Positions 19,061-27,323 of a DNA stretch of 64,000 nt are shown piece by piece (positions within the stretch are counted from its first letter, which is position 1; each line of letters opens with the position of its first letter). A program made the translations under genes and the position numbers. The DNA lies in NCBI RefSeq assembly GCF_001641125.1, contig NZ_LWLP01000001.1:3475828-3539827 (forward strand). The letters are read 5' to 3'. This DNA is from Arthrobacter sp. OY3WO11. GTDB lineage: Bacteria > Actinomycetota > Actinomycetes > Actinomycetales > Micrococcaceae. The notes below the pieces were generated by a model that was not told the origin of the DNA, did not search any database, and saw only the letters and a list, made by a program, of their open reading frames with translations.

Positions 19061-19536
19061 GCGACGCCCAATTGCTTACCCAGTTGGCGAGCGAGCGAAG
19101 CCATGTTCTTCGAACAGTCGACGGCCTCGAGAACCAGGAGATGCGCCGAACTCTGGTTCCGTCCGGGTGGACAATGACGCAGCTGCTCAACCATCTGGCC
19201 TTCGACGACGAGATGTTCTGGATATCTGCTGTTCTCGGCGGTGATGACCGGGCGATCGCCGAACTCCACAACGGCTGGGCGTCCGAACCGATGACCGGTG
19301 CCGAGGCCATCAACATCTACAAGCGTGAAATTGCTCGAAGTGACGAGGTCCTCTCGAAGATCGACTTGGATGCGCCTCCCCGCTGGTGGCCTCCAGCCAG
19401 CGTGTTCGACGCACCACCGATGTCCAATGGGCGTGAGGTGGTGTTTCGCGTGCTGGCTGAGACTTCCGTCCACGCGGGGCACCTGGACATCGTCCGGGAG
19501 CTAATCGACGGCCACCAGAATCTCGTAGTGGGATAG
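19057..19536 (+). CDS. DinB/mycothiol-transferase-like protein
   Basis: A 159-residue four-helix protein of the DinB/DUF664 superfamily, many actinobacterial members of which are mycothiol- or bacillithiol-dependent metalloenzymes. The likely metal-ligand histidines are in TMTQLLNHLAFDDEMFW and SVHAGHLDIVRELIDG. It starts in an ATGA overlap with the fusion gene. Together with ArsR, this looks like a three-gene detoxification-type operon. The reaction is not identifiable. Confidence 0.78.
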   Translation: MSDAQLLTQLASERSHVLRTVDGLENQEMRRTLVPSGWTMTQLLNHLAFDDEMFWISAVLGGDDRAIAELHNGWASEPMTGAEAINIYKREIARSDEVLSKIDLDAPPRWWPPASVFDAPPMSNGREVVFRVLAETSVHAGHLDIVRELIDGHQNLVVG

Positions 19537-19640
19537 TCAGAACTGCGGATGCTTCAGACCGCCGCCCGATTAAAGAACGGCTATTTTCAAACTACAGTTA
19601 CAGTTACCCGGACTCTTTTTGCTGGAACCACTCCGCTAGG

Positions 19641-19677
19641 TCCGGGAACCTCCGGCTCGTAACGAGCGGTCCCGGAG
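19641..19677. other. Strong hairpin of unknown role
   Basis: Nested inverted repeats: TCCGGGAACC pairs with GGTCCCGGA (one bulge), and inside it GCTCG-TAA-CGAGC. It is not followed by a T-run, so it is not a classic terminator. It lies between the DinB gene and a small membrane protein gene and could belong to the latter's leader. Confidence 0.4.
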
Positions 19678-19709
19678 TAGTCTCCTGCGGATGGGTGTGA
19701 TTCACCGTT

Positions 19710-19898
19710 ATGAACCCTCTAGTCCCTACGTTTTCGGAAGCGGTCCTTTCTTTCGGGCCGCTCGTCCTACTCCTCCTTGCTGCCTTGGGCATTGTTTACT
19801 ACTACGCCTCCAGGGCATACCTAAATGTGAAATCTAAGGCTTTTCTTTCGGGTGCTCGTGGAAAGAGCGCGCCGGAAAATCACCAGAATCTGAAATAG
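19710..19898 (+). CDS. Small membrane protein, 62 residues
   Basis: A short protein with one membrane span (about residues 13-32, LSFGPLVLLLLAALGIVYYY) and a basic C-terminal tail. I do not recognise it. Support comes from the membrane-protein pattern and a clear terminator 20 bp after the stop; there is no convincing ribosome site. Confidence 0.5.
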   Translation: MNPLVPTFSEAVLSFGPLVLLLLAALGIVYYYASRAYLNVKSKAFLSGARGKSAPENHQNLK

Positions 19899-19918
19899 GC
19901 CGCTTTTGGTTCAATAAG

Positions 19919-19961
19919 GCCGGCAAGGATCCCGCAATGAGTGGAATCCTTGCCGGCTTTG
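19919..19961 (+). terminator. Hairpin terminator
   Basis: A perfect 12-bp stem, GCCGGCAAGGAT / ATCCTTGCCGGC, with a 15-base loop, followed by TTTG. The gap 19899-20200 holds this, a G+C-rich direct repeat (20093-20145) and no gene. Confidence 0.8.
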
Positions 19962-20092
19962 TGTGCGCGCAGGGGTCCTCGAGCTGGCGCGCAAACCCGA
20001 CCGTGATGCGCTCACTCGTTGGCGCCAGGGGTATTTCGGTGTCGCTACAGAATGTGGGTGTCGAGCCCGAATATGCGCAGCGCAGGCCCACC

Positions 20093-20145
20093 GCGGCCCG
20101 GCTCCCCCGGCTCCCCTGCTCCCCTGCGGCCCGGCTCCCCCGGCT
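20093..20145. repeat. 20-bp direct repeat, 33-bp period
   Basis: GCGGCCCGGCTCCCCCGGCT occurs at 20093-20112 and again at 20126-20145, separated by a 13-bp CCCCT-rich linker. It lies just upstream of the dehalogenase gene. Confidence 0.8.
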
Positions 20146-20200
20146 ACAGTGAAGGTTTCGAAGTGGCCCTGGGCCACGTCCGGCACCGGAAGGAATCGAT

Positions 20201-20866
20201 ATGGCACCGTCAGTCATTGTTTTCGACGTCAACGAGACGCTTTCCGATATGTCGCCCCTGGCTGACCGGTTCGCGGACGTCGGCGCACCGGCCCACCTGG
20301 CCAAGCTGTGGTTCGCCACCCTGCTGAGGGACGGGTTCGCGCTCACCGCCGCCGGGGACAACGGAAGCTTTGCCGGGATCGGCGCCGAAGCTCTGCGCGG
20401 TGTGTTGAACGGCTTGGAGCTGAACCGGGAAGCGGAGGCCGCCGTCCAGCACATCATGGCCGGCTTCTCCGCCCTTGGCCTGCACCCGGACGTGGTGGAC
20501 GGCGTCAAAACCTTGGGTGCTGCAGGCTACCGCCTGGTGACCCTGACGAACGGTTCCACGGAGGTGGCCGAGAAGCTGTTCGCGGACTCGGGTATCCGGG
20601 ACAGCTTCGAGCTCCTGCTGTCCGTAGAGGACGCCCCTTGCTGGAAACCCGGGAAGGCTTCCTATGAGTACGCGGCCTCCGCCTGCGGGACCGCGCCCGG
20701 GGAGATGCTCCTGGTGGCAGTCCACCCCTGGGACATCCATGGAGCCGCACGAGCCGGGCTAGCCACCGCGTGGATCAACCGCGCCGGGGACCGCTATCCG
20801 GACTACTTCCAGGCACCGGATCACACCGTATCCGCCCTGCCGGAGCTTGCGGCTGTAAGCCTGTAA
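20201..20866 (+). CDS. Haloacid dehalogenase type II family protein
   Basis: A 221-residue HAD hydrolase. The nucleophile Asp is in IVFDVNETLSD; motif II is LTNGS, the motif III Lys is in CWKPGKASY, and HPWDIHGA matches the type II haloacid dehalogenase C-terminal region. The family removes halogen from 2-haloacids, but many relatives act on other small acids, so the substrate is open. A good ribosome site (ggaagga) lies 6 bp before the ATG. Confidence 0.85.
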   Translation: MAPSVIVFDVNETLSDMSPLADRFADVGAPAHLAKLWFATLLRDGFALTAAGDNGSFAGIGAEALRGVLNGLELNREAEAAVQHIMAGFSALGLHPDVVDGVKTLGAAGYRLVTLTNGSTEVAEKLFADSGIRDSFELLLSVEDAPCWKPGKASYEYAASACGTAPGEMLLVAVHPWDIHGAARAGLATAWINRAGDRYPDYFQAPDHTVSALPELAAVSL

Positions 20867-20994
20867 GGGGAACCCCGTTGCCCCGGGCAAGGATTTAGGG
20901 CGCGGTTTACGGACACCCCTTTTGCCCGGCAGGCGCCTGCCGGTAACGCGGCAGTAACGGCTCGCTGCTCTACTTGGCGATGGGAGGTTGTGCC

Positions 20995-22176
20995 GTGCCC
21001 AGGAAAGCCAAGCCGGAGAAACGGAACCCCCGGTACAAGCCGGCCAAATCACCCACCGGCGGTGCGGGGGCGGGAAAGTCCAAGCGCACAACTAAACCTC
21101 CCTGGCACAAGCGCACCTCCACGTTCATCATTGCCGCGGGCGCTCTGGCGGCCGCGATCCTGGGCGTGCTGAACCTCTGGGACAGGATCTTCCCGCCGCC
21201 GGACGACGACCTGGCCCGCATCGAATCCATCCACATCATCAAGCGCACACCGCTGACCGGCTTTGCCCCGGAAGGGATCGGCGGACTCCTGCCCCTGACC
21301 GCCGTCCCTGAGGCTGCCTCGGCGGGGCGGATTTACGACGACGGCGGGCTGGCCGGGGCGGGTTTCGTCGAGGCGGAGCCGCCGGCCGGACGGGACGCAG
21401 TGGCCACGCCACAATTCACGGGCCTGGAACAGTTCACCATGCGTCCCCTGCCCACCGTACGGCCCGTCCCGCGGCCCACGTTCCTGACGTTCACGCCAAC
21501 GCCCACCCCCACGACGCCCACTCCGACGCAGACGACGGCGACGCCCAGTCCCACGCCCACCGGCACCTCTACAGGGACAGACAGCCCGTCACCAACACTC
21601 AGCACCACGCCCGCAGGCATCCTTACCGTCCTCCCCGACCCCTCAATCATGCTCCTCGGGCACGTCCCGCCCCTGACCGATGAATACATCCGGGAAGTGT
21701 CCAACCACCTTGAGCTGCGGGACGTGGCTCCCCGCGCCGTCGTATACATGGCCCACTCCTTGGTGATCGAAACCGTCGACGAAAAGGGCGAACCTGTTCC
21801 GCCGGCACAGGTGGCTGTGAGGCTGGCCGCGGCGCTGGAGGAGGTGGAGTCGACCACCGGCCCGCAGGGCGAGGATCCGCAGGGTTGGACCGTGGCCGTC
21901 AGGGTAGACCTCCAGGGACTCGAGGATGTCCCCCTGCTCCTGACCTGGTCCCTGGACGGCCTGGATGTACCGCTCACCTGGCAGGCCGAAAAACTCGCTT
22001 ACAGAGTGGTGGGAGGCACCCCTCACGATGCGGGGGTGGCCGAGATCTGGGTGCCGGACCTCAGACGTGCCGGCACCTACAATGTCAACATCAAACTCTC
22101 CTACGAAGCCACCGGGATCATTGCCGACTGGCGCCCGCTGGCCCTGCCGGACACGGGAGTTACACAGGGCGGCTGA
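20995..22176 (+). CDS. Membrane protein with Thr/Pro-rich linker, unknown
   Basis: A 393-residue protein I do not recognise. A very basic N-terminal tail (KPEKRNPRYKPAK) precedes one membrane segment (about residues 40-60, FIIAAGALAAAILGVLNLW). A low-complexity Thr/Pro/Ser linker follows at about residues 160-205, then a C-terminal domain of beta character. The linker would span the cell wall. I start at GTG 20995 because GGGAGG lies 7 bp upstream. It has no operon partners and ends at a hairpin shared with the response-regulator gene. Confidence 0.68.
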   Translation: MPRKAKPEKRNPRYKPAKSPTGGAGAGKSKRTTKPPWHKRTSTFIIAAGALAAAILGVLNLWDRIFPPPDDDLARIESIHIIKRTPLTGFAPEGIGGLLPLTAVPEAASAGRIYDDGGLAGAGFVEAEPPAGRDAVATPQFTGLEQFTMRPLPTVRPVPRPTFLTFTPTPTPTTPTPTQTTATPSPTPTGTSTGTDSPSPTLSTTPAGILTVLPDPSIMLLGHVPPLTDEYIREVSNHLELRDVAPRAVVYMAHSLVIETVDEKGEPVPPAQVAVRLAAALEEVESTTGPQGEDPQGWTVAVRVDLQGLEDVPLLLTWSLDGLDVPLTWQAEKLAYRVVGGTPHDAGVAEIWVPDLRRAGTYNVNIKLSYEATGIIADWRPLALPDTGVTQGG

Positions 22177-22188
22177 GTCCGCGGGCGC

Positions 22189-22210
22189 CGGCGCTCAGAG
22201 GCGAGCGCCG
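22189..22210. terminator. Hairpin between convergent genes
   Basis: CGGCGCTC-agaggc-GAGCGCCG stem overlapping the stop of the response-regulator gene. No T-run follows, so it is a weak terminator candidate. Confidence 0.4.
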
Positions 22211-22584
22211 GGCTTCAGGCGGCATAGCTTTAGGGCAGTGTCCCTGAGCGTGCTTGGAAGAAAAGGTTTCGTAAGATAAGCGGCAGCTCCGGCCGCCAGA
22301 CCTGCGAGCACGTCATTTTCCTCTGCCCTGGACGTAAGGAACAGCAGAGGTGCCGGGCTTAGCTTCCGCAGTTCGAGGCAAAGGTCCTGCCCGTCCATAT
22401 CCGGCAAACCCAAGTCCAGGGTGATGAGGGCCAGAGTGGAACCGGCTGCGGCGGCTGCGGCTCTGCCCTCGGCCCCTGAGCCGACCGCCACTACCTTGAA
22501 CCCGGCGCGAGTCAACACGGCGGTAATCAGTCCACGGACATCAGCGTCATCTTCAATGACCAGGCAGACGTGCTGTTCTTCCAC
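22195..22584 (-). CDS. Stand-alone response regulator receiver
   Basis: A 129-residue single receiver domain without an output domain. The acidic pocket is IEDDAD, the phospho-acceptor is D57 in TLDLGLPDMDG, the switch Thr is in FLTSRAEE and the conserved Lys in YLTKPF. I chose GTG 22584, with GGGGGG upstream; the frame is open further up. No kinase lies next to it. Its neighbour is the universal stress protein gene, 107 bp upstream on the same strand. Confidence 0.85.
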   Translation of the reverse strand: MEEQHVCLVIEDDADVRGLITAVLTRAGFKVVAVGSGAEGRAAAAAAGSTLALITLDLGLPDMDGQDLCLELRKLSPAPLLFLTSRAEENDVLAGLAAGAAAYLTKPFLPSTLRDTALKLCRLKPGARL

Positions 22585-22691
22585 TAAGCGCCCCCCGGCT
22601 CCAGTTAGTTGCGGCAAGTTTAAGGCTGGCCGGCCCGGACAGGGCTCCAAGGCGGAAACATTTCCTCCCCGAGACGGACTGTACAACAAGC

Positions 22692-23195
22692 TCAGCATTC
22701 GCGGATAACGGCCACGGGTCTGTTCTGGACCCGGGTGAGCTTATCTGCCACCGCACCCTCCATAGTCCTGCCGAGTTTGGCGAGGAGACCTGGCCGGCCG
22801 TTCCCGACCATGACCATGCTGGCGCCAGTGCTCACAACAAGCCGCGCCAGCGCCGTGCTGACGTCGCCGTGCAGTTCACGGAAGGACCAGGCTGTTCCGT
22901 CAGGGCCCAGAAGAACGGTGATGCGCGAACGTACCTCGTTGGCAGGGTAGAGCGCTTCCTCATTCACAACAGGATCTAGCGAAAGCGCCGTACGTATCCG
23001 CTGGGGTTCCCATTCGGTGAGAACACTGGACGGATCAACATAGGCACAAACAAGGTGGATGTCGAGAGCAGCGGCCAGCTCTGCACCCGTGCGTACGAGC
23101 GCCGGCGGTGCCGGCCACGGGACGCCAAGAATCAGCGGCCCTGCGTAAGCCATGACCACGCCCAAACTGGCGGAGAAGTGATTGGATGCATTCAT
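22692..23195 (-). CDS. Universal stress protein family
   Basis: A single UspA-type domain of about 167 residues: LILGVPWPAPPALVRTGAELA at the first strand and helix, and VVSTGASMVMVGNGRPGLLA before the degenerate ATP-loop glycines. The start is uncertain: ATG 23195 is used, GTG 23210 and ATG 23153 are also in frame, and none has a well-spaced ribosome site. It is divergent from the Pls-like synthetase, sharing a 165-180 bp regulatory region. Confidence 0.82.
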   Translation of the reverse strand: MNASNHFSASLGVVMAYAGPLILGVPWPAPPALVRTGAELAAALDIHLVCAYVDPSSVLTEWEPQRIRTALSLDPVVNEEALYPANEVRSRITVLLGPDGTAWSFRELHGDVSTALARLVVSTGASMVMVGNGRPGLLAKLGRTMEGAVADKLTRVQNRPVAVIREC

Positions 23196-23299
23196 GCTCC
23201 CTGACAGCACTCAGCATTCGTGCTCCCGCACGTTGCCCTCTCCGAATTCAAGCACGCCCGGGGCCACCGCGCCTTCAAAAAGTGAACCTGCCAGTCCGT

Positions 23300-23354
23300 A
23301 TTCACCGGATGTTCACCACGCACGGCTGCCGCAGCTGTTCACCATCCGTTCACT
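23300..23354 (+). promoter_or_regulatory. Two PHO-box-like direct repeats before the Pls gene
   Basis: ATTCACC (23300) and GTTCACC (23311) are exactly 11 bp apart. GTTCACC (23337) and GTTCACT (23348) are again exactly 11 bp apart. The GTTCACC-N4 direct repeat is the known unit bound by PhoP in Streptomyces. The second pair sits where a -35 box would be for TAACTT (23363-23368), with the GTG start at 23376. Confidence 0.68.
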
Positions 23355-23362
23355 CCCGCAGA

Positions 23363-23376
23363 GTAACTTCAGCCGG
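23363..23376 (+). promoter_or_regulatory. Possible -10 box and leaderless start of the Pls gene
   Basis: TAACTT at 23363-23368 lies 7 bp before the GTG start codon at 23376, and there is no ribosome site in between (cagccg). This fits a leaderless message activated from the upstream PHO-like repeats. Confidence 0.45.
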
Positions 23377-26300
23377 TGAATGTTTCTGATCTGACTGAAC
23401 CGGCAGGGAAGCAGGCAGCACACCTGCCGCAGCTGCCCGGTGCCGGGAAGGCTGCACCGCCGCGCACCCTTGTCCAGGTTTTTGAGGAAGCAGCCCGGCA
23501 GTTCCCTGACGCTTCGGCCCTCGACGACGGCAGGGCCTCCCTGAGCTACGCAGACCTCCACGCTGCCGCAAAGGCCTATGCCCGGCGCCTGCACCGGAAC
23601 GGGATCGGGGCCGGCGACAAAGTCGGGATCCGCATCCCGTCAGGCACCAACGAATTGTACGTAGCCATCCTCGCCACGCTGCTGGTGGGTGCAGCCTACG
23701 TTCCGGTTGACGCGGACGACCCTGAAGAGCGGGCGGCCCTGGTCTTCGAAGAAGCCGGCGTGGCAGCGGTCCTCCGCGCCGGTGAGATCTTCACCGTTCC
23801 CGGCAGGGAGAGTCCCTTCCCGGCGCCCCGGCAACCCGGGGTTGAGGATGACGCCTGGGTCATTTTCACCTCCGGTTCCACGGGCAAACCCAAGGGCGTG
23901 GCGGTGACGCACCGGTCAGCCGCCGCCTTCGTTGACGCCGAGGCCGGGCTGTTCCTTCCGGACAACCCCGTGAACTCCTCGGACCGCGTCCTGGCGGGAC
24001 TGTCGGTCGCCTTCGATGCGTCCTGCGAGGAGATGTGGCTGGCATGGCGGAACGGCGCCTGCCTGGTTCCTGCCCCGCGTTCCCTGGTGCGGACCGGGAT
24101 GGATCTGGGCCCGTGGCTGATCACGAACGGAATCACCGTGGTGTCCACCGTTCCAACCCTCGCCGGTCTGTGGCCTGCCGAGTCGCTGGATGCTGTCAGG
24201 CTCCTGATCTTCGGCGGCGAGGCCTGCCCGCCGGAGCTGGCCTCGAGGCTCGCAGTGGACGAACGCGAGGTCTGGAACACCTACGGTCCCACCGAAGCCA
24301 CCGTCGTCGCTTGTGCCGCACGGATGGACGGATCCGGGCCGGTCCGGATCGGGCTGCCCCTGGACGGGTGGGACCTCGCCGTGGTGGACGCCGCCGGCGT
24401 TCCCGTGGACGAGGGCCAGACCGGGGAACTGATCATCGGCGGCGTTGGCCTGGCCCGCTACCTGGACCCGGCCAAGGACGCCGAAAAGTATGCCCCCATG
24501 GACACGCTGGGATGGGACCGCGCGTACCGCAGCGGGGACCTCGTGCGGTACGAGCCTGAAGGCCTGGTCTTTGTGGGCCGGGCCGATGAACAGGTGAAAC
24601 TCGGTGGGCGCCGGATCGAACTGGGCGAAATCGACGCCGCGCTGCAGTCCCTGCCCGGCATCCAGGGCGCGGCTGCCGCGGTCCAGGCCACCGCTGCCGG
24701 AAACCAGATCCTCGTGGGGTACCTGGCGCCGGCGCCGGGTACTTCCCCCGACCTTGACCAGTTGCGAACCCTGCTGGCCGCCCAACTGCCCGCAGCCCTG
24801 ATTCCGCTGCTGGCCGTCGTCGACAGCCTCCCGGTGAAAACCAGCGGGAAAGTGGACCGCCAGGCGCTGCCATGGCCGCTCGCGCAGGCGTCCGCGGGTG
24901 AAGCCGTGGCGCCGGACCTGGACGCGCCATCAGCCTGGATCGCTGATCAGTGGGCGGCCGTCCTGGGGACGCCACCGGACAGCCTGGACGCCGATTTCTT
25001 CGCCTACGGTGGCAGCAGCCTGGCCGCCGCCCGGCTGGTCTCCGCCCTCCGGGTGCGCTACCCCACCATCACCGTGGCCGACGTGTACGCCCGTCCGCGG
25101 CTTGGTGCACTGATCGATCTTGCCCGGCTTTCATCGCCCGACGGCGGCATGGCGGCTTCCGTGCGGATGGAACGTTCAGTGCGGCCTACCGCCCGGAAAT
25201 CGCAGGTCTTCCAGCTCGTGGCCGGGCTGCCGCTGCACGTGCTGGTGGCAATGCGCTGGCTGACGTACCTGATGGCCATCAACAACATCCTCGCCGCGTG
25301 GGGTGTCTTGAGCGGGGCCCCGACAGTGTCCTGGTGGTGGGTGCTGGTGTCCTGGCTGGTGTTTGTGAATCCGCTGGGCCGGATGGCCATCTCCGTGGCG
25401 GCGGCGCGCCTGCTTCTCCGTGGAGTGGTTCCCGGCAGTTATCCGCGGTCCGGGAAGGTGCACCTGAGGCTGTGGCTGGCAGAACAGATCGCGGACTTGT
25501 CCGGGGCCGTCAGCCTGGCCGGTGCCCCCTGGGTTCCGTACTACGCCCGGGCATTGGGCGCCAAAGTAGGCAAGGACGTTGACCTTCATTCCGTCCCGCC
25601 CGTGACCGGCATGCTGAGCCTTGGAACGGGCTGCTCGATCGAACCCGAGGTGGACCTTTCGGGCTGGTGGATCGACGGCGACCTGGTCCATATCGGACAT
25701 GTCCGGGTTGGCCCGGGCGCGACCGTCGGCTCGCGGAGCACCCTGATGCCGGGCGCGCGCATCGGTGCCGGAGCGGAAGTTGCCCCGGGCTCGGCCGTCC
25801 TGGGCAAGCTCAAGGCGAACCAGCGCTTTGCGGGCTCGCCCGCCCAGCGCCTCGGCAAGGCACAGGGCAGTACGTGCCGCCGCGCGCGGCTGAAATCGGT
25901 GCTCGCGTTTGGCGCCTACGCGCTCGCCGCGGCAGCCCTGGCGCTCATCCCCTTCGTCTCCGCAGCACTCGGCGCCCTCCCGGTGATCGCCGCCGTCCGG
26001 GGCCAGGACACCCTGTTCGCCTCGTGGCCGGTGCTGCTGTGGGCTGTCCCTGCTGCCGCCGTCGTCTGGTTCCTGTCCAACATGGTCCTGACGGCCGCCG
26101 TCGTCCGCCTGCTCGGCCTGGGACTCCGCGAAGGCCACTACCGCGTGCGCAGCTTCACCGGCTGGCGGGTGTGGGCCACCGAACGTGTCCTGGACATGGC
26201 CCGGGACCTGCTTTTCCCGCTCTACGCAAGCCTGTTCACGCCGGTCTGGCTGCGGCTGCTGGGGGCCAAGGTGGGCCGCAACGTTGAGGCGTCCACCGTA

Positions 26301-27323
26301 CTCCTGCTGCCCTCCATGACGACGGTGGGCGACGGCGCGTTCCTGGCCGATGACACCATGATTGCCTCCTACGAGCTCGGCGGCGGGTGGATGAGGATCG
26401 CTCCGGCCAAGATCGGTAAACGGGCGTTCCTGGGGAATTCGGGCATGACCGGGGCAGGCCGCAGCGTGCCCAAGAACTCGCTGGTGGCTGTGCTGTCCGC
26501 GACGCCGGCGAAAGCGAAATCGGGGACATCCTGGCTGGGCAGCCCACCGGTGCGCCTCCGCCGCGCACGGATGGAGGTTGACCAGAGCCTGACCTATGAC
26601 CCTCCGCTGAGGCTGAAAATCTACCGCACCTGCTGGGAACTGTGCCGTGCTGTTCCCGTCATCCTCACCGCAGCCATCGCCGTCGCCATACTTGCCGTCC
26701 TGGACTGGATCGCCGGAACCGCCGGATATGCCGCCGCCGCCCTGCTCGGCGCGCCCGTGGTGCTGGCGGCCGGGGCTGTTGCCGCGGCAAGCTCGGTAGC
26801 GGCCAAGTGGGTTCTTGTGGGGAAGATCGATGCACGGGAGCACCCCCTGTGGAGCTCATTTATCTGGCGCAACGAGGTGGTGGACACCTTCATCGAGATG
26901 GTCACGGCGCCGTGGTTCGCACGCGCTGCCGCGGGCACCCCTGCGCTTGTGTGGTGGCTGCGTGGCCTCGGTGCCAAGATTGGCTCCGGCGCATGGTGCG
27001 AAAGCTACTGGCTGCCCGAGGCGGACCTGGTCACGCTGGGTGAGAACTCCACCGTTAACCGCGGCTGCGTCATCCAGACCCACCTCTTCCACGACCGGGT
27101 GATGAGCATCGACACCGTTACGCTTGAAGCCGGGGCAACCATGGGCCCGCACGGAGTGATTTTGCCTGCAGCCCGGATTGGTGCCGGCGGTACAGTGGGT
27201 CCGGCATCGCTTGTGATGCGTGGCGAGACCGTTCCGGCGGCCAGCTACTGGATCGGGAATCCGGTCAGCCCATGGGCTTCCCCGGCCGCAGCCGTTCCCG
27301 CCCGAGAGGCCCAGCTACAGTGA
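23376..27323 (+). CDS. Pls/PosA-type single-module peptide synthetase
   Basis: A 1315-residue membrane NRPS with the layout of epsilon-poly-lysine synthetase. The adenylation domain (about 20-500) shows SGSTGKPKGVAVTHR, NTYGPTEATV, YRSGDLVRYEPEG, GRRIELGEID and KTSGKVDRQALP. A carrier domain follows, with Ser548 in YGGSSLAAARL as the pantetheine site. Six or so membrane spans then separate three soluble hexapeptide-repeat-like domains (about 727-810, 960-1045 and 1198-1295, each starting LGAKVG or LGAKIG), which in this family join identical amino acids through side-chain amide bonds. There is no condensation or thioesterase domain. The FDASCEEMW motif places Glu at the site-239 equivalent, fitting a basic (diamino) substrate by inference. 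Product unknown. Confidence 0.9.
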   Translation: MNVSDLTEPAGKQAAHLPQLPGAGKAAPPRTLVQVFEEAARQFPDASALDDGRASLSYADLHAAAKAYARRLHRNGIGAGDKVGIRIPSGTNELYVAILATLLVGAAYVPVDADDPEERAALVFEEAGVAAVLRAGEIFTVPGRESPFPAPRQPGVEDDAWVIFTSGSTGKPKGVAVTHRSAAAFVDAEAGLFLPDNPVNSSDRVLAGLSVAFDASCEEMWLAWRNGACLVPAPRSLVRTGMDLGPWLITNGITVVSTVPTLAGLWPAESLDAVRLLIFGGEACPPELASRLAVDEREVWNTYGPTEATVVACAARMDGSGPVRIGLPLDGWDLAVVDAAGVPVDEGQTGELIIGGVGLARYLDPAKDAEKYAPMDTLGWDRAYRSGDLVRYEPEGLVFVGRADEQVKLGGRRIELGEIDAALQSLPGIQGAAAAVQATAAGNQILVGYLAPAPGTSPDLDQLRTLLAAQLPAALIPLLAVVDSLPVKTSGKVDRQALPWPLAQASAGEAVAPDLDAPSAWIADQWAAVLGTPPDSLDADFFAYGGSSLAAARLVSALRVRYPTITVADVYARPRLGALIDLARLSSPDGGMAASVRMERSVRPTARKSQVFQLVAGLPLHVLVAMRWLTYLMAINNILAAWGVLSGAPTVSWWWVLVSWLVFVNPLGRMAISVAAARLLLRGVVPGSYPRSGKVHLRLWLAEQIADLSGAVSLAGAPWVPYYARALGAKVGKDVDLHSVPPVTGMLSLGTGCSIEPEVDLSGWWIDGDLVHIGHVRVGPGATVGSRSTLMPGARIGAGAEVAPGSAVLGKLKANQRFAGSPAQRLGKAQGSTCRRARLKSVLAFGAYALAAAALALIPFVSAALGALPVIAAVRGQDTLFASWPVLLWAVPAAAVVWFLSNMVLTAAVVRLLGLGLREGHYRVRSFTGWRVWATERVLDMARDLLFPLYASLFTPVWLRLLGAKVGRNVEASTVLLLPSMTTVGDGAFLADDTMIASYELGGGWMRIAPAKIGKRAFLGNSGMTGAGRSVPKNSLVAVLSATPAKAKSGTSWLGSPPVRLRRARMEVDQSLTYDPPLRLKIYRTCWELCRAVPVILTAAIAVAILAVLDWIAGTAGYAAAALLGAPVVLAAGAVAAASSVAAKWVLVGKIDAREHPLWSSFIWRNEVVDTFIEMVTAPWFARAAAGTPALVWWLRGLGAKIGSGAWCESYWLPEADLVTLGENSTVNRGCVIQTHLFHDRVMSIDTVTLEAGATMGPHGVILPAARIGAGGTVGPASLVMRGETVPAASYWIGNPVSPWASPAAAVPAREAQLQ

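Noticed and set aside
25176..26843. 555-codon minus-strand open frame inside the Pls gene
   Set aside because: Antisense to the conserved synthetase; low-complexity Arg/Gln/Gly composition.
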